From NCBI GenBank assembly GCA_021841795.1, contig JAKCDN010000122.1, positions 1 through 8,512 of the forward strand: 8,512 nucleotides of DNA, in the 5' to 3' direction. Shown here in pieces: positions 1 through 5,743 of the stretch (its first letter is position 1; each line of letters opens with the position of its first letter). Origin of the DNA: Acidobacteriota bacterium (GTDB lineage Bacteria > Acidobacteriota > Terriglobia > Terriglobales > Acidobacteriaceae). Under the pieces are notes generated by a model that searched no databases, had not been told where the DNA came from, and saw only the letters and a list, made by a program, of their open reading frames with translations. Made by a program: the position numbers and the translations under genes.

Positions 1-855
1 GTCCAGTTGCGCCGACGCCTCGATCGAGAGCCGCACCTTCGCGTCGATCGCCATCTTGCGCAGTGCCTGCACCGCGCCCGCATGCGCGCGCAGATCTACC
101 CCGTGCTCCGCGTGAACCTCGTCCAGCGCGATCGCCAGCAGCAGATTGTCGATATCGTCCCCGCCCAGGTGCGTATCCCCGTTCGTTGCCTGCACCTCGA
201 AGATCCCGTCCCGCAGCTTCAGAATCGAGATGTCGAACGTCCCGCCGCCCAGATCGTACACCGCGATGGTGCCCGATCGCGCGCGGTCCAGGCCGTACGC
301 CAGCGCCGCTGCCGTCGGTTCGTTCACCAGCCGCAGCACCTCCAGCCCTGCCATCCGGCCCGCGTCCTTCGTCGCCTGGCGCTGCGCGTCGTTAAAGTAC
401 GCCGGCACCGTCAGCACCGCCTGCTTCACCGGCTCGCCAAAGTGACGCTCTGCATTGCGCTTCAGTTGCCGCAGAACATAGGCCGAAATCTCCGGCGGCG
501 TAAACCGCATCTCGCCCACTTGCAGCCGCGGCACCTCGCCCGCCTCCACATCGTCCGCAAGCCGGAACGGAAAATACCGCAGCTCCGACCGCACCTCGTC
601 CAGGCCGCGCCCCATCAGCCGCTTTACGGAATAGATCACCCGCTCCGGCGTCTCGATCAGCGCCCTGCGCGCCGTGTTCCCCACCGTCACCGTGGGCCGG
701 TCCCCGCCGGCCGGCATCGCATCGAGCGCCACCACCGACGGCACCAGGTGCGATCCGTCCACCCCCGGAATCACCCGCGGACTGTCGCCCTCCATGTACG
801 CCACCAGCGAATTTGTCGTCCCCAGGTCAATCCCGACCACTCGTCCTTCCCCCAT
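1..855 (-). CDS. hscA: Hsp70-family Fe-S chaperone HscA, N-terminal part (3' end beyond window)
   Basis: Only the first 285 codons are present; the gene continues past the left edge. HscA is the Hsp70-type ATPase that, with HscB, helps release the Fe-S cluster from IscU to acceptor proteins in the cytoplasm. The visible part is the nucleotide-binding domain. Hsp70 signatures are GIDLGTTNS (residues 8-16), the [17 protein letters not shown] block (150-166), [11 protein letters not shown] (178-188) and [10 protein letters not shown] (201-210). The ATG at 855 begins nine bases after the hscB stop, and a GGGAG lies somewhat far upstream inside the hscB end, so translation is probably coupled. Hsp70 signatures alone do not separate HscA from DnaK. 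The call rests on its position directly after iscSUA-hscB. The substrate-binding domain, which would discriminate, is outside the window. Confidence 0.92.
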   Translation of the reverse strand, partial: MGEGRVVGIDLGTTNSLVAYMEGDSPRVIPGVDGSHLVPSVVALDAMPAGGDRPTVTVGNTARRALIETPERVIYSVKRLMGRGLDEVRSELRYFPFRLADDVEAGEVPRLQVGEMRFTPPEISAYVLRQLKRNAERHFGEPVKQAVLTVPAYFNDAQRQATKDAGRMAGLEVLRLVNEPTAAALAYGLDRARSGTIAVYDLGGGTFDISILKLRDGIFEVQATNGDTHLGGDDIDNLLLAIALDEVHAEHGVDLRAHAGAVQALRKMAIDAKVRLSIEASAQLD

Positions 856-864
856 CTCGGCTGC

Positions 865-1533
865 CTACTCTCCCAGAATTTCGTCCACCTCGCGCACCAG
901 GTTGCTCAGGTAACGCCTGCGCTCTACCAGCAGCGCCATCGCGCGCTCCGCCGACCGACGCGTATCCTCCGCGCCCGCATCCCAGGCCGGCCACTGCGCG
1001 CGCAGTTCGCGGTCCAGCCCCTCCACCATCTCCGCCACTCTCGCCCGCGCAGCTTCCAGTCCTGTCCGCTGCGCCCGCTCGTCTTTGCCCGCCTGCTTCG
1101 CTGCCCGCGCCTCGTCAACCTCCATATTCAGCTCGAACACCTCTTCCAGCAGGTCCGCCGGCGTCTTTTCCTTGCCCGGTCCGCCCCACGTCCCCGACAG
1201 CTTCAGCACATACTCGGTCCGGCGCAGCGGATCCTTGAGCGTGCGATACGCGTCGTTCACCAGCGCCGTATCGGCCAGGCTCCACTCCTTCTCCTGTGCG
1301 CCGGCGCGGATAAATCGGTCCGGATGCAACCTCCGGCTCAGACCGTGAAACTCCCGCTCCAGCGCCGCCGCATCCAGATTCAAATGCGGCCTCAGGCCGA
1401 ACACGGTGAAATAGTCACACCCCGGCGGCGGCTGGATTCTGCCGCACTGCGCGCAGAACAGCGCCCTGCCCTCCTGCGCCGCGGCGCACCCCGGGCACGC
1501 CGCCGCAACGGCGCTCTCCACCCTCTTCGCCAT
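865..1533 (-). CDS. hscB: Co-chaperone HscB (J-type) with N-terminal tetracysteine zinc-binding module
   Basis: This is the J-domain co-chaperone that brings IscU to HscA and stimulates its ATPase; 222 aa. Residues 13-30 hold CPGC and CAQC pairs separated by ten residues, which looks like a small zinc-binding module. The J domain starts near residue 40 (DYFTVFGL) and has the catalytic HPD at 70-72 in RRLHPDRF. The remainder, from about residue 130, is helical, charged and matches the HscB C-terminal IscU-binding bundle in length and position. E. coli HscB is 171 aa and lacks the Cys module, whereas eukaryotic HSC20/HSCB has one. I chose the ATG at 1533 because GAGGGG lies five bases upstream and the Cys pairs follow at once; an in-frame extension to 1590 would run into iscA. 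It starts 26 bp after iscA and ends nine bases before hscA. Confidence 0.93.
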   Translation of the reverse strand: MAKRVESAVAAACPGCAAAQEGRALFCAQCGRIQPPPGCDYFTVFGLRPHLNLDAAALEREFHGLSRRLHPDRFIRAGAQEKEWSLADTALVNDAYRTLKDPLRRTEYVLKLSGTWGGPGKEKTPADLLEEVFELNMEVDEARAAKQAGKDERAQRTGLEAARARVAEMVEGLDRELRAQWPAWDAGAEDTRRSAERAMALLVERRRYLSNLVREVDEILGE

Positions 1534-1559
1534 GAAATCCCCTCGGTCCGGTCGCCGCG

Positions 1560-1940
1560 CTACACCGAAAACGATGTGCCGCACCCGCACGAGCGCTTCG
1601 AGTTGGGATTGATGAAGTTGAATCCCTGGCGCATCAGCGTCTCTTCGTAATCCAGCGTCATGCCATGCAGAAAGGCAAAGCTCTTCGGATCGATGAACAC
1701 GCGTGCCCCGTCAAACGTGAAGATGTGGTCGCGCTCGTGGGGCGCCGCGTCCATCCCGATAAAGTACGAGAGCCCCGAGCACCCGCCGCCCTTCACGCCC
1801 AGACGCAGTCCGCCTGCCTCCGGCGCAATCCCGTCCTTGGCCAGCAGCACGCGGATCCGCTTCACCGCCGCCGGCGTTACCTGCACGCCTTCTGCCGCTT
1901 CCTCGCCCGGCTGCGCTTCCAATATCACTTGTTCGCTCAT
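1560..1940 (-). CDS. iscA: A-type Fe-S carrier protein, IscA/ErpA family
   Basis: A 126-aa A-type carrier (HesB/IscA family) that accepts Fe-S clusters assembled on IscU and passes them to apo-proteins. The three cluster-binding cysteines are present: C54 in GGGCSGLSY, and C118 and C120 in the C-terminal SCGCGTSFSV. The FxFxNPN stretch (residues 107-113) that precedes the CGC motif is also typical. The first about 20 residues are an acidic extension before the domain starts at VTPAAVKRI. The ATG at 1940 has AGGAG close upstream; a longer frame to 2012 would overlap the end of iscU and has no better ribosome site. The gene follows iscU after 58 bp and precedes hscB by 26 bp. IscA and ErpA are hard to separate by sequence alone; the operon position favours iscA. 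Confidence 0.93.
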   Translation of the reverse strand: MSEQVILEAQPGEEAAEGVQVTPAAVKRIRVLLAKDGIAPEAGGLRLGVKGGGCSGLSYFIGMDAAPHERDHIFTFDGARVFIDPKSFAFLHGMTLDYEETLMRQGFNFINPNSKRSCGCGTSFSV

Positions 1941-1998
1941 AGCTCTCCTGTCTCCCGCGCGGGCTTCCATGCCGGCCTCTGGCCCGCCGCTTCCATCC

Positions 1999-2388
1999 TC
2001 ATTCCGCGCCATTCTTCTTCCGCCAGTCGCCGATCGCCGCGCGGATCGCGTCCTCCGCCAGCACCGAGCAGTGGATCTTCACCGGCGGCAGCGACAGCTC
2101 CTTCACAATGTCTGTATTTTTGATGCTCAACGCATCGTCAATGGTGCGCCCCTGGATCCACTCCGTCGCCAGCGATGAGCTCGCAATCGCCGAGCCGCAG
2201 CCAAACGTCTTGAACTTCGCCTCTTCGATCACCTGCGTCTCCGCGTTCACCCGGATCTGCAGCCGCATCACGTCGCCGCACTCCGGCGCGCCCACCAGGC
2301 CCGTGCCCACCTCCGCCGAGTTCTTGTCCAGCGTCCCCACGTTCCGCGGATTGTTGTAGTGGTCTACGACTTTTTCGCTGTATGCCAT
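1999..2388 (-). CDS. iscU: Fe-S cluster assembly scaffold IscU
   Basis: A 129-aa scaffold on which IscS-derived sulfur and iron form a [2Fe-2S] cluster. All expected ligands are visible: C37 and D39 in APECGDVM, C64 in FKTFGCGSAIA, and H106 and C107 in KIHCSVLAEDAI. The LPPVK motif recognised by HscA occupies residues 100-104, just before HC, which fits the hscBA genes in the same operon. The N-terminus YSEKVVDHYNNPRNVG is the usual IscU start, so the ATG at 2388 is preferred over a longer frame reaching 2475; GGGGA lies about seven bases upstream. The length is that of the family (about 128 aa), so this is the IscU type and not the longer NifU or the SufU type with its insertion. It follows iscS after a 100-bp spacer that holds a hairpin. 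Confidence 0.97.
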   Translation of the reverse strand: MAYSEKVVDHYNNPRNVGTLDKNSAEVGTGLVGAPECGDVMRLQIRVNAETQVIEEAKFKTFGCGSAIASSSLATEWIQGRTIDDALSIKNTDIVKELSLPPVKIHCSVLAEDAIRAAIGDWRKKNGAE

Positions 2389-2428
2389 CGTTGTTTCCCC
2401 GCTCTTTAGCTCTCCGTTATCGTGGACC

Positions 2429-2444
2429 GGCCGCCATCGCGGCC
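2429..2444 (-). repeat. Perfect GC hairpin in the iscS-iscU spacer
   Basis: The arms GGCCGC and GCGGCC are perfectly complementary and enclose a four-base loop. In the minus-strand transcript the stem can be lengthened by two U-G pairs. It lies 40 bases upstream of the iscU start, in the largest spacer within the isc operon (100 bp). No U-run follows, so it does not look like a complete intrinsic terminator. It could be an mRNA-stabilising or processing structure. The structure is seen; the function is inference. Confidence 0.5.
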
Positions 2445-2488
2445 AAACCGCCAGTCCCGCCGCCCCGGCGCGCATCGCCCGCCGCCCT

Positions 2489-3742
2489 TCACTTCGCCTG
2501 CCACTCCACCTTGCTCAAGTCCACGCCCTCTTGCACCATCTCGTACAGCGGCGAAAGCTCCCGCAGATGCCGCACCACCTCGATCACCTTGGCCGCCACG
2601 TAGTCCACCTCGGCCTCGGCGTTGAACCGGCCCAGGCCAAACCGGATTGAGCTGTGCGCCACATCGTCGCCCAGCCCCAGCGCCTTCAGCACATACGATG
2701 GCTCCAGCGTCGCCGACGTGCATGCCGAGCCGCTCGAAACCGCCACATCGTTCATCCCCATCAGCAGCGACTCGCCCTCCACGTACACAAAGCTCATATT
2801 CAGGTTGCCCGGCAGCCGGTGCTCCATCGAGCCATTCACCCGCACGTAGTCAAGCTCCGCCTCGAGCCGCGCCTTCAGCCGGTCGCGCAGGCCCTCCAAC
2901 CGGCGGCCCTCCCGCTCCAGCTCCTCCTGCGCAAGCGCGCACGCCTTGCCCATGCCCACGATCCCCGCAACGTTCAGCGTGCCGCTCCGCATCCCGCGCT
3001 CGTGCCCGCCGCCGTCGATCTGCGCCGCAATCTGCACCCGTGGATTGCGCCGCCGCACGTAAAGCGCGCCCACGCCCTTCGGCCCGTAGATCTTGTGCGC
3101 GGAAATCGATGCCGCATCCACAAAATCCTCGCTCACATTCAGCGCCATCTTGCCCGCCGCCTGCACCGCGTCGGTATGGAACAGCACCCCGCGCTCGCGG
3201 CACATCCTGCCGATCTCCCGCACCGGCTGCAGCACCCCGATCTCGTTGTTCGCGGCCATGATCGTCACCAGAACCGTCTTCGCCTCCAGCGCGCGCTCCA
3301 GCTCCCCCGGATCGATCCGCCCATCGGCCTGCACCGGCAGATACGTCACCCTCCAGCCCTGCTTCTCCAGCCGCTTGCACGCATCCAGAACGGCCTTGTG
3401 CTCCGTCACCTGCGTCACAATGTGGTCGCCCCGCTCCCGGTACATCTCCGCGATGCCTTTGATCGCAAGGTTGTCGCTCTCCGTCGCCCCTGAAGTAAAG
3501 ATGATCTCCTTGGCCGTGCCGCCGATCAGACCCGCCACCTGCTCCCGCGCCGCGTCCACCGCCTGCTCCGCCTCCCAGCCAAAGCTGTGGTTGCGGCTGG
3601 CCGCGTTGCCGTACTTCGTCGTCAGATACGGCATCATGGCCTCCAGCACCCGCGGGTCCAGTGGCGTTGTGGCCTGGTTGTCCATGTAGATCGGGAGCGC
3701 GACGGCTGGCCGCGCCTCATCCTTGCTCAAAACCGCACCCAT
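2489..3742 (-). CDS. iscS: Cysteine desulfurase IscS
   Basis: A 417-aa PLP-dependent enzyme that converts L-cysteine to L-alanine and hands the persulfide sulfur to IscU, and in many bacteria also to tRNA-thiolation and other pathways. Class V aminotransferase features are clear: YMDNQATTP near residue 20, H115 (TEHKAVLD), D191 (FHTDAVQ), the PLP Schiff-base lysine K217 in [12 protein letters not shown], and the mobile-loop catalytic C341 in [17 protein letters not shown]. This loop sequence and length define the group I (IscS/NifS) enzymes, not SufS. The ATG at 3742 has GAGGA eight bases upstream. The first about 17 residues are an extension compared with E. coli IscS (404 aa). It starts 60 bp after iscR and is followed by iscU. 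Confidence 0.97.
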   Translation of the reverse strand: MGAVLSKDEARPAVALPIYMDNQATTPLDPRVLEAMMPYLTTKYGNAASRNHSFGWEAEQAVDAAREQVAGLIGGTAKEIIFTSGATESDNLAIKGIAEMYRERGDHIVTQVTEHKAVLDACKRLEKQGWRVTYLPVQADGRIDPGELERALEAKTVLVTIMAANNEIGVLQPVREIGRMCRERGVLFHTDAVQAAGKMALNVSEDFVDAASISAHKIYGPKGVGALYVRRRNPRVQIAAQIDGGGHERGMRSGTLNVAGIVGMGKACALAQEELEREGRRLEGLRDRLKARLEAELDYVRVNGSMEHRLPGNLNMSFVYVEGESLLMGMNDVAVSSGSACTSATLEPSYVLKALGLGDDVAHSSIRFGLGRFNAEAEVDYVAAKVIEVVRHLRELSPLYEMVQEGVDLSKVEWQAK

Positions 3743-3802
3743 GAAGTATTTCCTCGGGCGCTGTCGGCCCGCGCGCATCGTCCGGTCCGAACCCGTTCCG
3801 CC

Positions 3803-4261
3803 CTATACCGTCAGCGTCACCAGGCTGTGCCCCTCGCGCGCCTTGGCCGCAGCCTGTTCCTGCTCCGCCAGGTCGTGGATGCTGATGCTCTTCAGCACCC
3901 CGGTTATCGTCTCGTTCACCCGCGCCAGAGGCTCTTTGATGGTGCAGTTCGGCGTCAGATCGCATGACTTGGCGCCCTTCGTGCACGACGTGATGAAGAG
4001 CGGACCGTCGATCGCGTGGATCACTTCGAACGCCGAGATCTCCCGCGGATCGCGCGCCAGCGCATACCCCCCGTTCATCCCCGCGTGCGAACGCAGTAGA
4101 CCCGTCTTCGTCAGCCGTTGCAGAATCTTCGCCAGCAGTTGCGCCGGAATTCCGTACGCGTCCGCCACATCCTTCGCGCTCAGCGCAGGCGTCTCCGGGT
4201 GCTCGGCCAGATACTTGAGCGCCATCAGCCCGTAGTCCGCCTTCTTGGTTAGCTTCAGCAT
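3803..4261 (-). CDS. iscR: Rrf2-family Fe-S regulator, IscR type
   Basis: A 152-aa Rrf2 winged-helix regulator, first gene of the isc operon and its probable cluster-sensing repressor. The N-terminal KLTKKADYGLMALKYLA is the standard Rrf2 start; the recognition helix lies around residues 38-56 (IPAQLLAKILQRLTKTGLL) and the wing at GMNGGYAL (61-68). Three cysteines, C93, C100 and C106, lie in the expected cluster loop with spacing C-X6-C-X5-C. E. coli IscR has C92, C98, C104 and H107; here the residue three after the last Cys is K109, so the His ligand is missing. D9 aligns with the Asp that ligates the cluster in Streptomyces NsrR. An NsrR-like or other Rrf2 specificity is thus possible. I see no strong ribosome site before the ATG at 4261. 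A sigma70-like promoter lies 30-60 bp upstream. Confidence 0.9.
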   Translation of the reverse strand: MLKLTKKADYGLMALKYLAEHPETPALSAKDVADAYGIPAQLLAKILQRLTKTGLLRSHAGMNGGYALARDPREISAFEVIHAIDGPLFITSCTKGAKSCDLTPNCTIKEPLARVNETITGVLKSISIHDLAEQEQAAAKAREGHSLVTLTV

Positions 4262-4289
4262 CTAAATGCGACTGGAAAGGTCCGTGTTC

Positions 4290-4319
4290 AGTATACGTCC
4301 GCTGCGTTTCCCCTTTCAA
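4290..4319 (-). promoter_or_regulatory. Predicted sigma70-type promoter of the isc operon
   Basis: On the minus strand TTGAAA (4314-4319, five of six to the -35 consensus) and TATACT (4290-4295, five of six to the -10 consensus) are separated by 18 bp. Transcription would start near 4283, giving a leader of only about 20 nt before iscR. A short ACTG/CAGT inverted pair lies between the -10 and the start codon (4271-4274 and 4289-4292), where a repressor could act, but I cannot match it to a known IscR site. Confidence 0.6.
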
Positions 4320-4363
4320 GCAATCCAGGCTCCCCGCACCGCCCGATTCATCCAGAATTGAGT

Positions 4364-4391
4364 TTGCAATCACGGCAAAGAACGCTACAAT
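4364..4391 (+). promoter_or_regulatory. Predicted plus-strand promoter, divergent from iscR
   Basis: TTGCAA (4364-4369) and TACAAT (4386-4391, five of six) are separated by 16 bp. The start would fall near 4398, giving a leader of about 200 nt to the zinc-ribbon gene at 4606. Its -35 box is 44 bp from the -35 box of the iscR promoter, so a regulator bound between them could affect both. The rest of the leader to 4605 is C-rich; I see no gene and no recognised riboswitch in it. Confidence 0.45.
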
Positions 4392-4418
4392 CTGGCGGAA
4401 AGAGCAGCTTTTTGCCGT
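4372..4418. repeat. Inverted repeat around the plus-strand -10 box
   Basis: ACGGCAAA (4372-4379) and TTTGCCGT (4411-4418) are perfect 8-bp complements 31 bp apart. They straddle the predicted -10 box and start site of the plus-strand promoter. This could be a pair of operator half-sites or the base of a hairpin. Chance occurrence is possible for arms of this length. Confidence 0.35.
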
Positions 4419-4605
4419 CTCTCGATGACTATAGCCCCTATCCGGCGTCCCGGCCCCGCTAACCGCCTGCGCATTCCCCGCGGACGGCATCTCCACGGCC
4501 ACTGCGGCATTGATCGTTCCCGCCCGCTGCCCGCGGTCTTCGGCGCACTTCCGGATCGGCTCCCGTCCTCCTGAACCGCAAATCGGCCGCTGCTTTCTCA
4601 GTACG

Positions 4606-4767
4606 ATGGCAACCGTCTGCAAACATCCCAAAGTCCGCATCGTCTCCCGGCACGAAGATACCGAGTTCGTCGAGTGCCTGGACTGTGGCGAAGTCTTCGA
4701 CTCTGAAGAGTTTCGCGATATGCAAATTGAAGAGTCCGCCGCCGGTGATCTCCAGGACGATTCGTAA
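4606..4767 (+). CDS. Small putative zinc-ribbon protein, function unknown
   Basis: A 53-aa acidic protein and the only plus-strand gene I can support. Near the N-terminus is CKHP (C5, H7), and CLDC with C24 and C27 follows, so C-X-H...C-X2-C could bind one zinc ion. The second half (VFDSEEFRDMQIEESA) is acidic and probably helical. I do not recognise a named family. Reasons to call it real are the balanced composition compared with the Arg/Pro-rich antisense frames around it, the clean Cys pattern, an upstream promoter and the lack of any better minus-strand gene here. The ATG at 4606 is chosen because the motif begins directly after it; no clear ribosome site precedes it, and a TTG-started frame from 4510 would add 32 Pro/Arg-rich residues that look noncoding. 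It diverges from iscR and converges with pgsA. Confidence 0.65.
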   Translation: MATVCKHPKVRIVSRHEDTEFVECLDCGEVFDSEEFRDMQIEESAAGDLQDDS

Positions 4768-4791
4768 CCGCAGGCCCGGTTCGCCCGGCCG

Positions 4792-4833
4792 GCGCAGTCC
4801 GTCCAGCGCAGTCCGTCCAGCGCAGCCCGGCCA
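4792..4833. repeat. 14-bp tandem repeat, three copies
   Basis: GCGCAGTCCGTCCA occurs twice without a gap (4792-4805 and 4806-4819), followed by a third copy with two mismatches (4820-4833). It lies in the 158-bp gap between the converging zinc-ribbon gene and pgsA (4768-4925). That gap contains no gene and no clear intrinsic terminator with a U-run. Confidence 0.85.
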
Positions 4834-4925
4834 GCCGGCGCACTTGGCCCCCTCGGCTCGCCCGCGGAGCGCCGGAAATCTTGAAGAGCAGTCGCGGCAT
4901 GCCGGCGTTCTTTGTCCCGCCGCTC

Positions 4926-5519
4926 CTACTTGGCCGCGCCGTTCCCCGTCGCGCTTCCGCTGCGCCGCGAGACCATCCATGCGTAGTGCAGCCCTGAGAT
5001 CACGGTCAGCGCCATCGTGGCGTCCAGCGTCACCTCGCGCGTCACCGTCACCCACTTCGCCGCCGTCAGTTGGTCCAGCAGCACCGCCGCCACCGCCGCG
5101 ATCTGCGCCAGCGTGTTCGCCTTGCCCCAGATGCTGGGCTCGAACTCCCGCCGCCCCACCGCCGCGTACAGCAGCGCCGCCACCAGCAGAATGCCCACAT
5201 CGCGCCCGAAGACCAGCACCGTCACCGTCACCGGCATCAGCCCCTTGTGCAGCAGCACCAGGAACAGCGTGCTCAGCAGCAGCTTGTCCGCCACCGGATC
5301 AAGATAATGGCCCAGCATCGAGCGCTGCTCCAGCCAGCGTGCCAGCGCCCCGTCCAGCGCGTCCGTCAGGCCCGCGGCCACGAACAGCCCAAAGCTCAGC
5401 AGGAAATGATCCTCAAGAATCGCCGCCACCAGAAATGGCGCCAGGCAAATCCGAATCAGCGTCAACAGGTTCGGTGCGCTGCGAAATGGATTGAGCCGCT
5501 GCCTCGATGCCTCTTCCAT
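4926..5519 (-). CDS. pgsA: CDP-alcohol phosphatidyltransferase, probable phosphatidylglycerophosphate synthase
   Basis: A 197-aa integral membrane enzyme of phospholipid synthesis that would transfer a phosphatidyl group from CDP-diacylglycerol to an alcohol, most likely glycerol-3-phosphate. The family signature is complete: D53, D56, G57, A60, R61, G70, D74 and D78 in the stretch LTDALDGALAR ... LGHYLDPVADK. Hydrophobic segments flank it at about residues 24-35, 39-52, 81-99, 101-117 and two more toward the C-terminus. NLLTLIRI (17-24) is the usual N-terminal motif of PgsA. The acceptor alcohol cannot be read with certainty; a bacterial cardiolipin synthase of the same family is the main alternative. 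The ATG at 5519 is chosen because it precedes NPFRSAPNLLTLIR closely; only GGAAUGG serves as a weak ribosome site. A strong hairpin lies just upstream. Confidence 0.85.
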   Translation of the reverse strand: MEEASRQRLNPFRSAPNLLTLIRICLAPFLVAAILEDHFLLSFGLFVAAGLTDALDGALARWLEQRSMLGHYLDPVADKLLLSTLFLVLLHKGLMPVTVTVLVFGRDVGILLVAALLYAAVGRREFEPSIWGKANTLAQIAAVAAVLLDQLTAAKWVTVTREVTLDATMALTVISGLHYAWMVSRRSGSATGNGAAK

Positions 5520-5533
5520 TGCTGAACCATTCC

Positions 5534-5568
5534 GGCGTTGCCGCAGGCGCCATGGCGCGCGCAACGCC
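5534..5568 (-). promoter_or_regulatory. GC-rich hairpin in the pgsA leader
   Basis: GGCGTTGC (5534-5541) and GCAACGCC (5561-5568) are perfect 8-bp complements, and between them, almost concentric, is the 12-bp palindrome GCGCCATGGCGC (5547-5558). In the minus-strand transcript this folds to a stable stem ending 14 bases before the pgsA ATG, right beside the weak ribosome site. It could be a cis-regulatory leader structure. If translation began at the TTG at 5564, it would be coding instead. The rest of the 224-bp gluQ-pgsA gap shows no gene and no convincing promoter. Confidence 0.5.
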
Positions 5569-5743
5569 AGTATCTTCCGTCAACGATGGTAATGCATCGC
5601 GCTCGCGATTGACAGCCTTCGCCGCTTGCTGCCCAGGGCCATCGCATTTGGGTTTTGAACTGCGAGCGGTATCAGTTTTGAAAGGGCGCGGCTTCAGCTT
5701 CAGCCGTGCCGCAAGAAAGGCGCAAGATCCGTCCCGGCTTGAG

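Noticed and set aside
7..1650. 547-codon open frame on the plus strand
   Set aside because: It is antisense to hscA, hscB and iscA, is extremely rich in Arg, His, Pro and Gln, and has no motif. It is a mirror of the GC-rich third positions of the real genes.
3755..3771. CGGGC/GCCCG inverted repeat upstream of iscS
   Set aside because: A five-bp stem adjoining the ribosome site is expected by chance at this GC content; not enough to call a regulatory element.
4567..4572. AGGAGG on the minus strand in the divergent region
   Set aside because: A perfect ribosome-site match, but no start codon at a suitable distance opens a credible reading frame.
3717..4640. 307-codon minus-strand frame across iscR and its promoter region
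   Set aside because: It overlaps iscR in another frame and runs through the predicted divergent promoters; its composition is that of a shadow frame and it has no motif.
4459..5055. 198-codon minus-strand frame over the zinc-ribbon gene and the pgsA end
   Set aside because: Arg/Gly-rich composition, no domain, crosses the tandem repeat and overlaps two better-supported genes.
5684..5712. Possible terminator after gluQ (CGGCT/AGCCG stem)
   Set aside because: The stem is only five base pairs, and no U-run follows on the minus strand.
5701..5713. 13-bp string CAGCCGTGCCGCA shared with 8351-8363
   Set aside because: Two copies of a 13-mer are not surprising in 8.5 kb of GC-rich DNA, and the flanks do not match, so it is not called as a repeat family.
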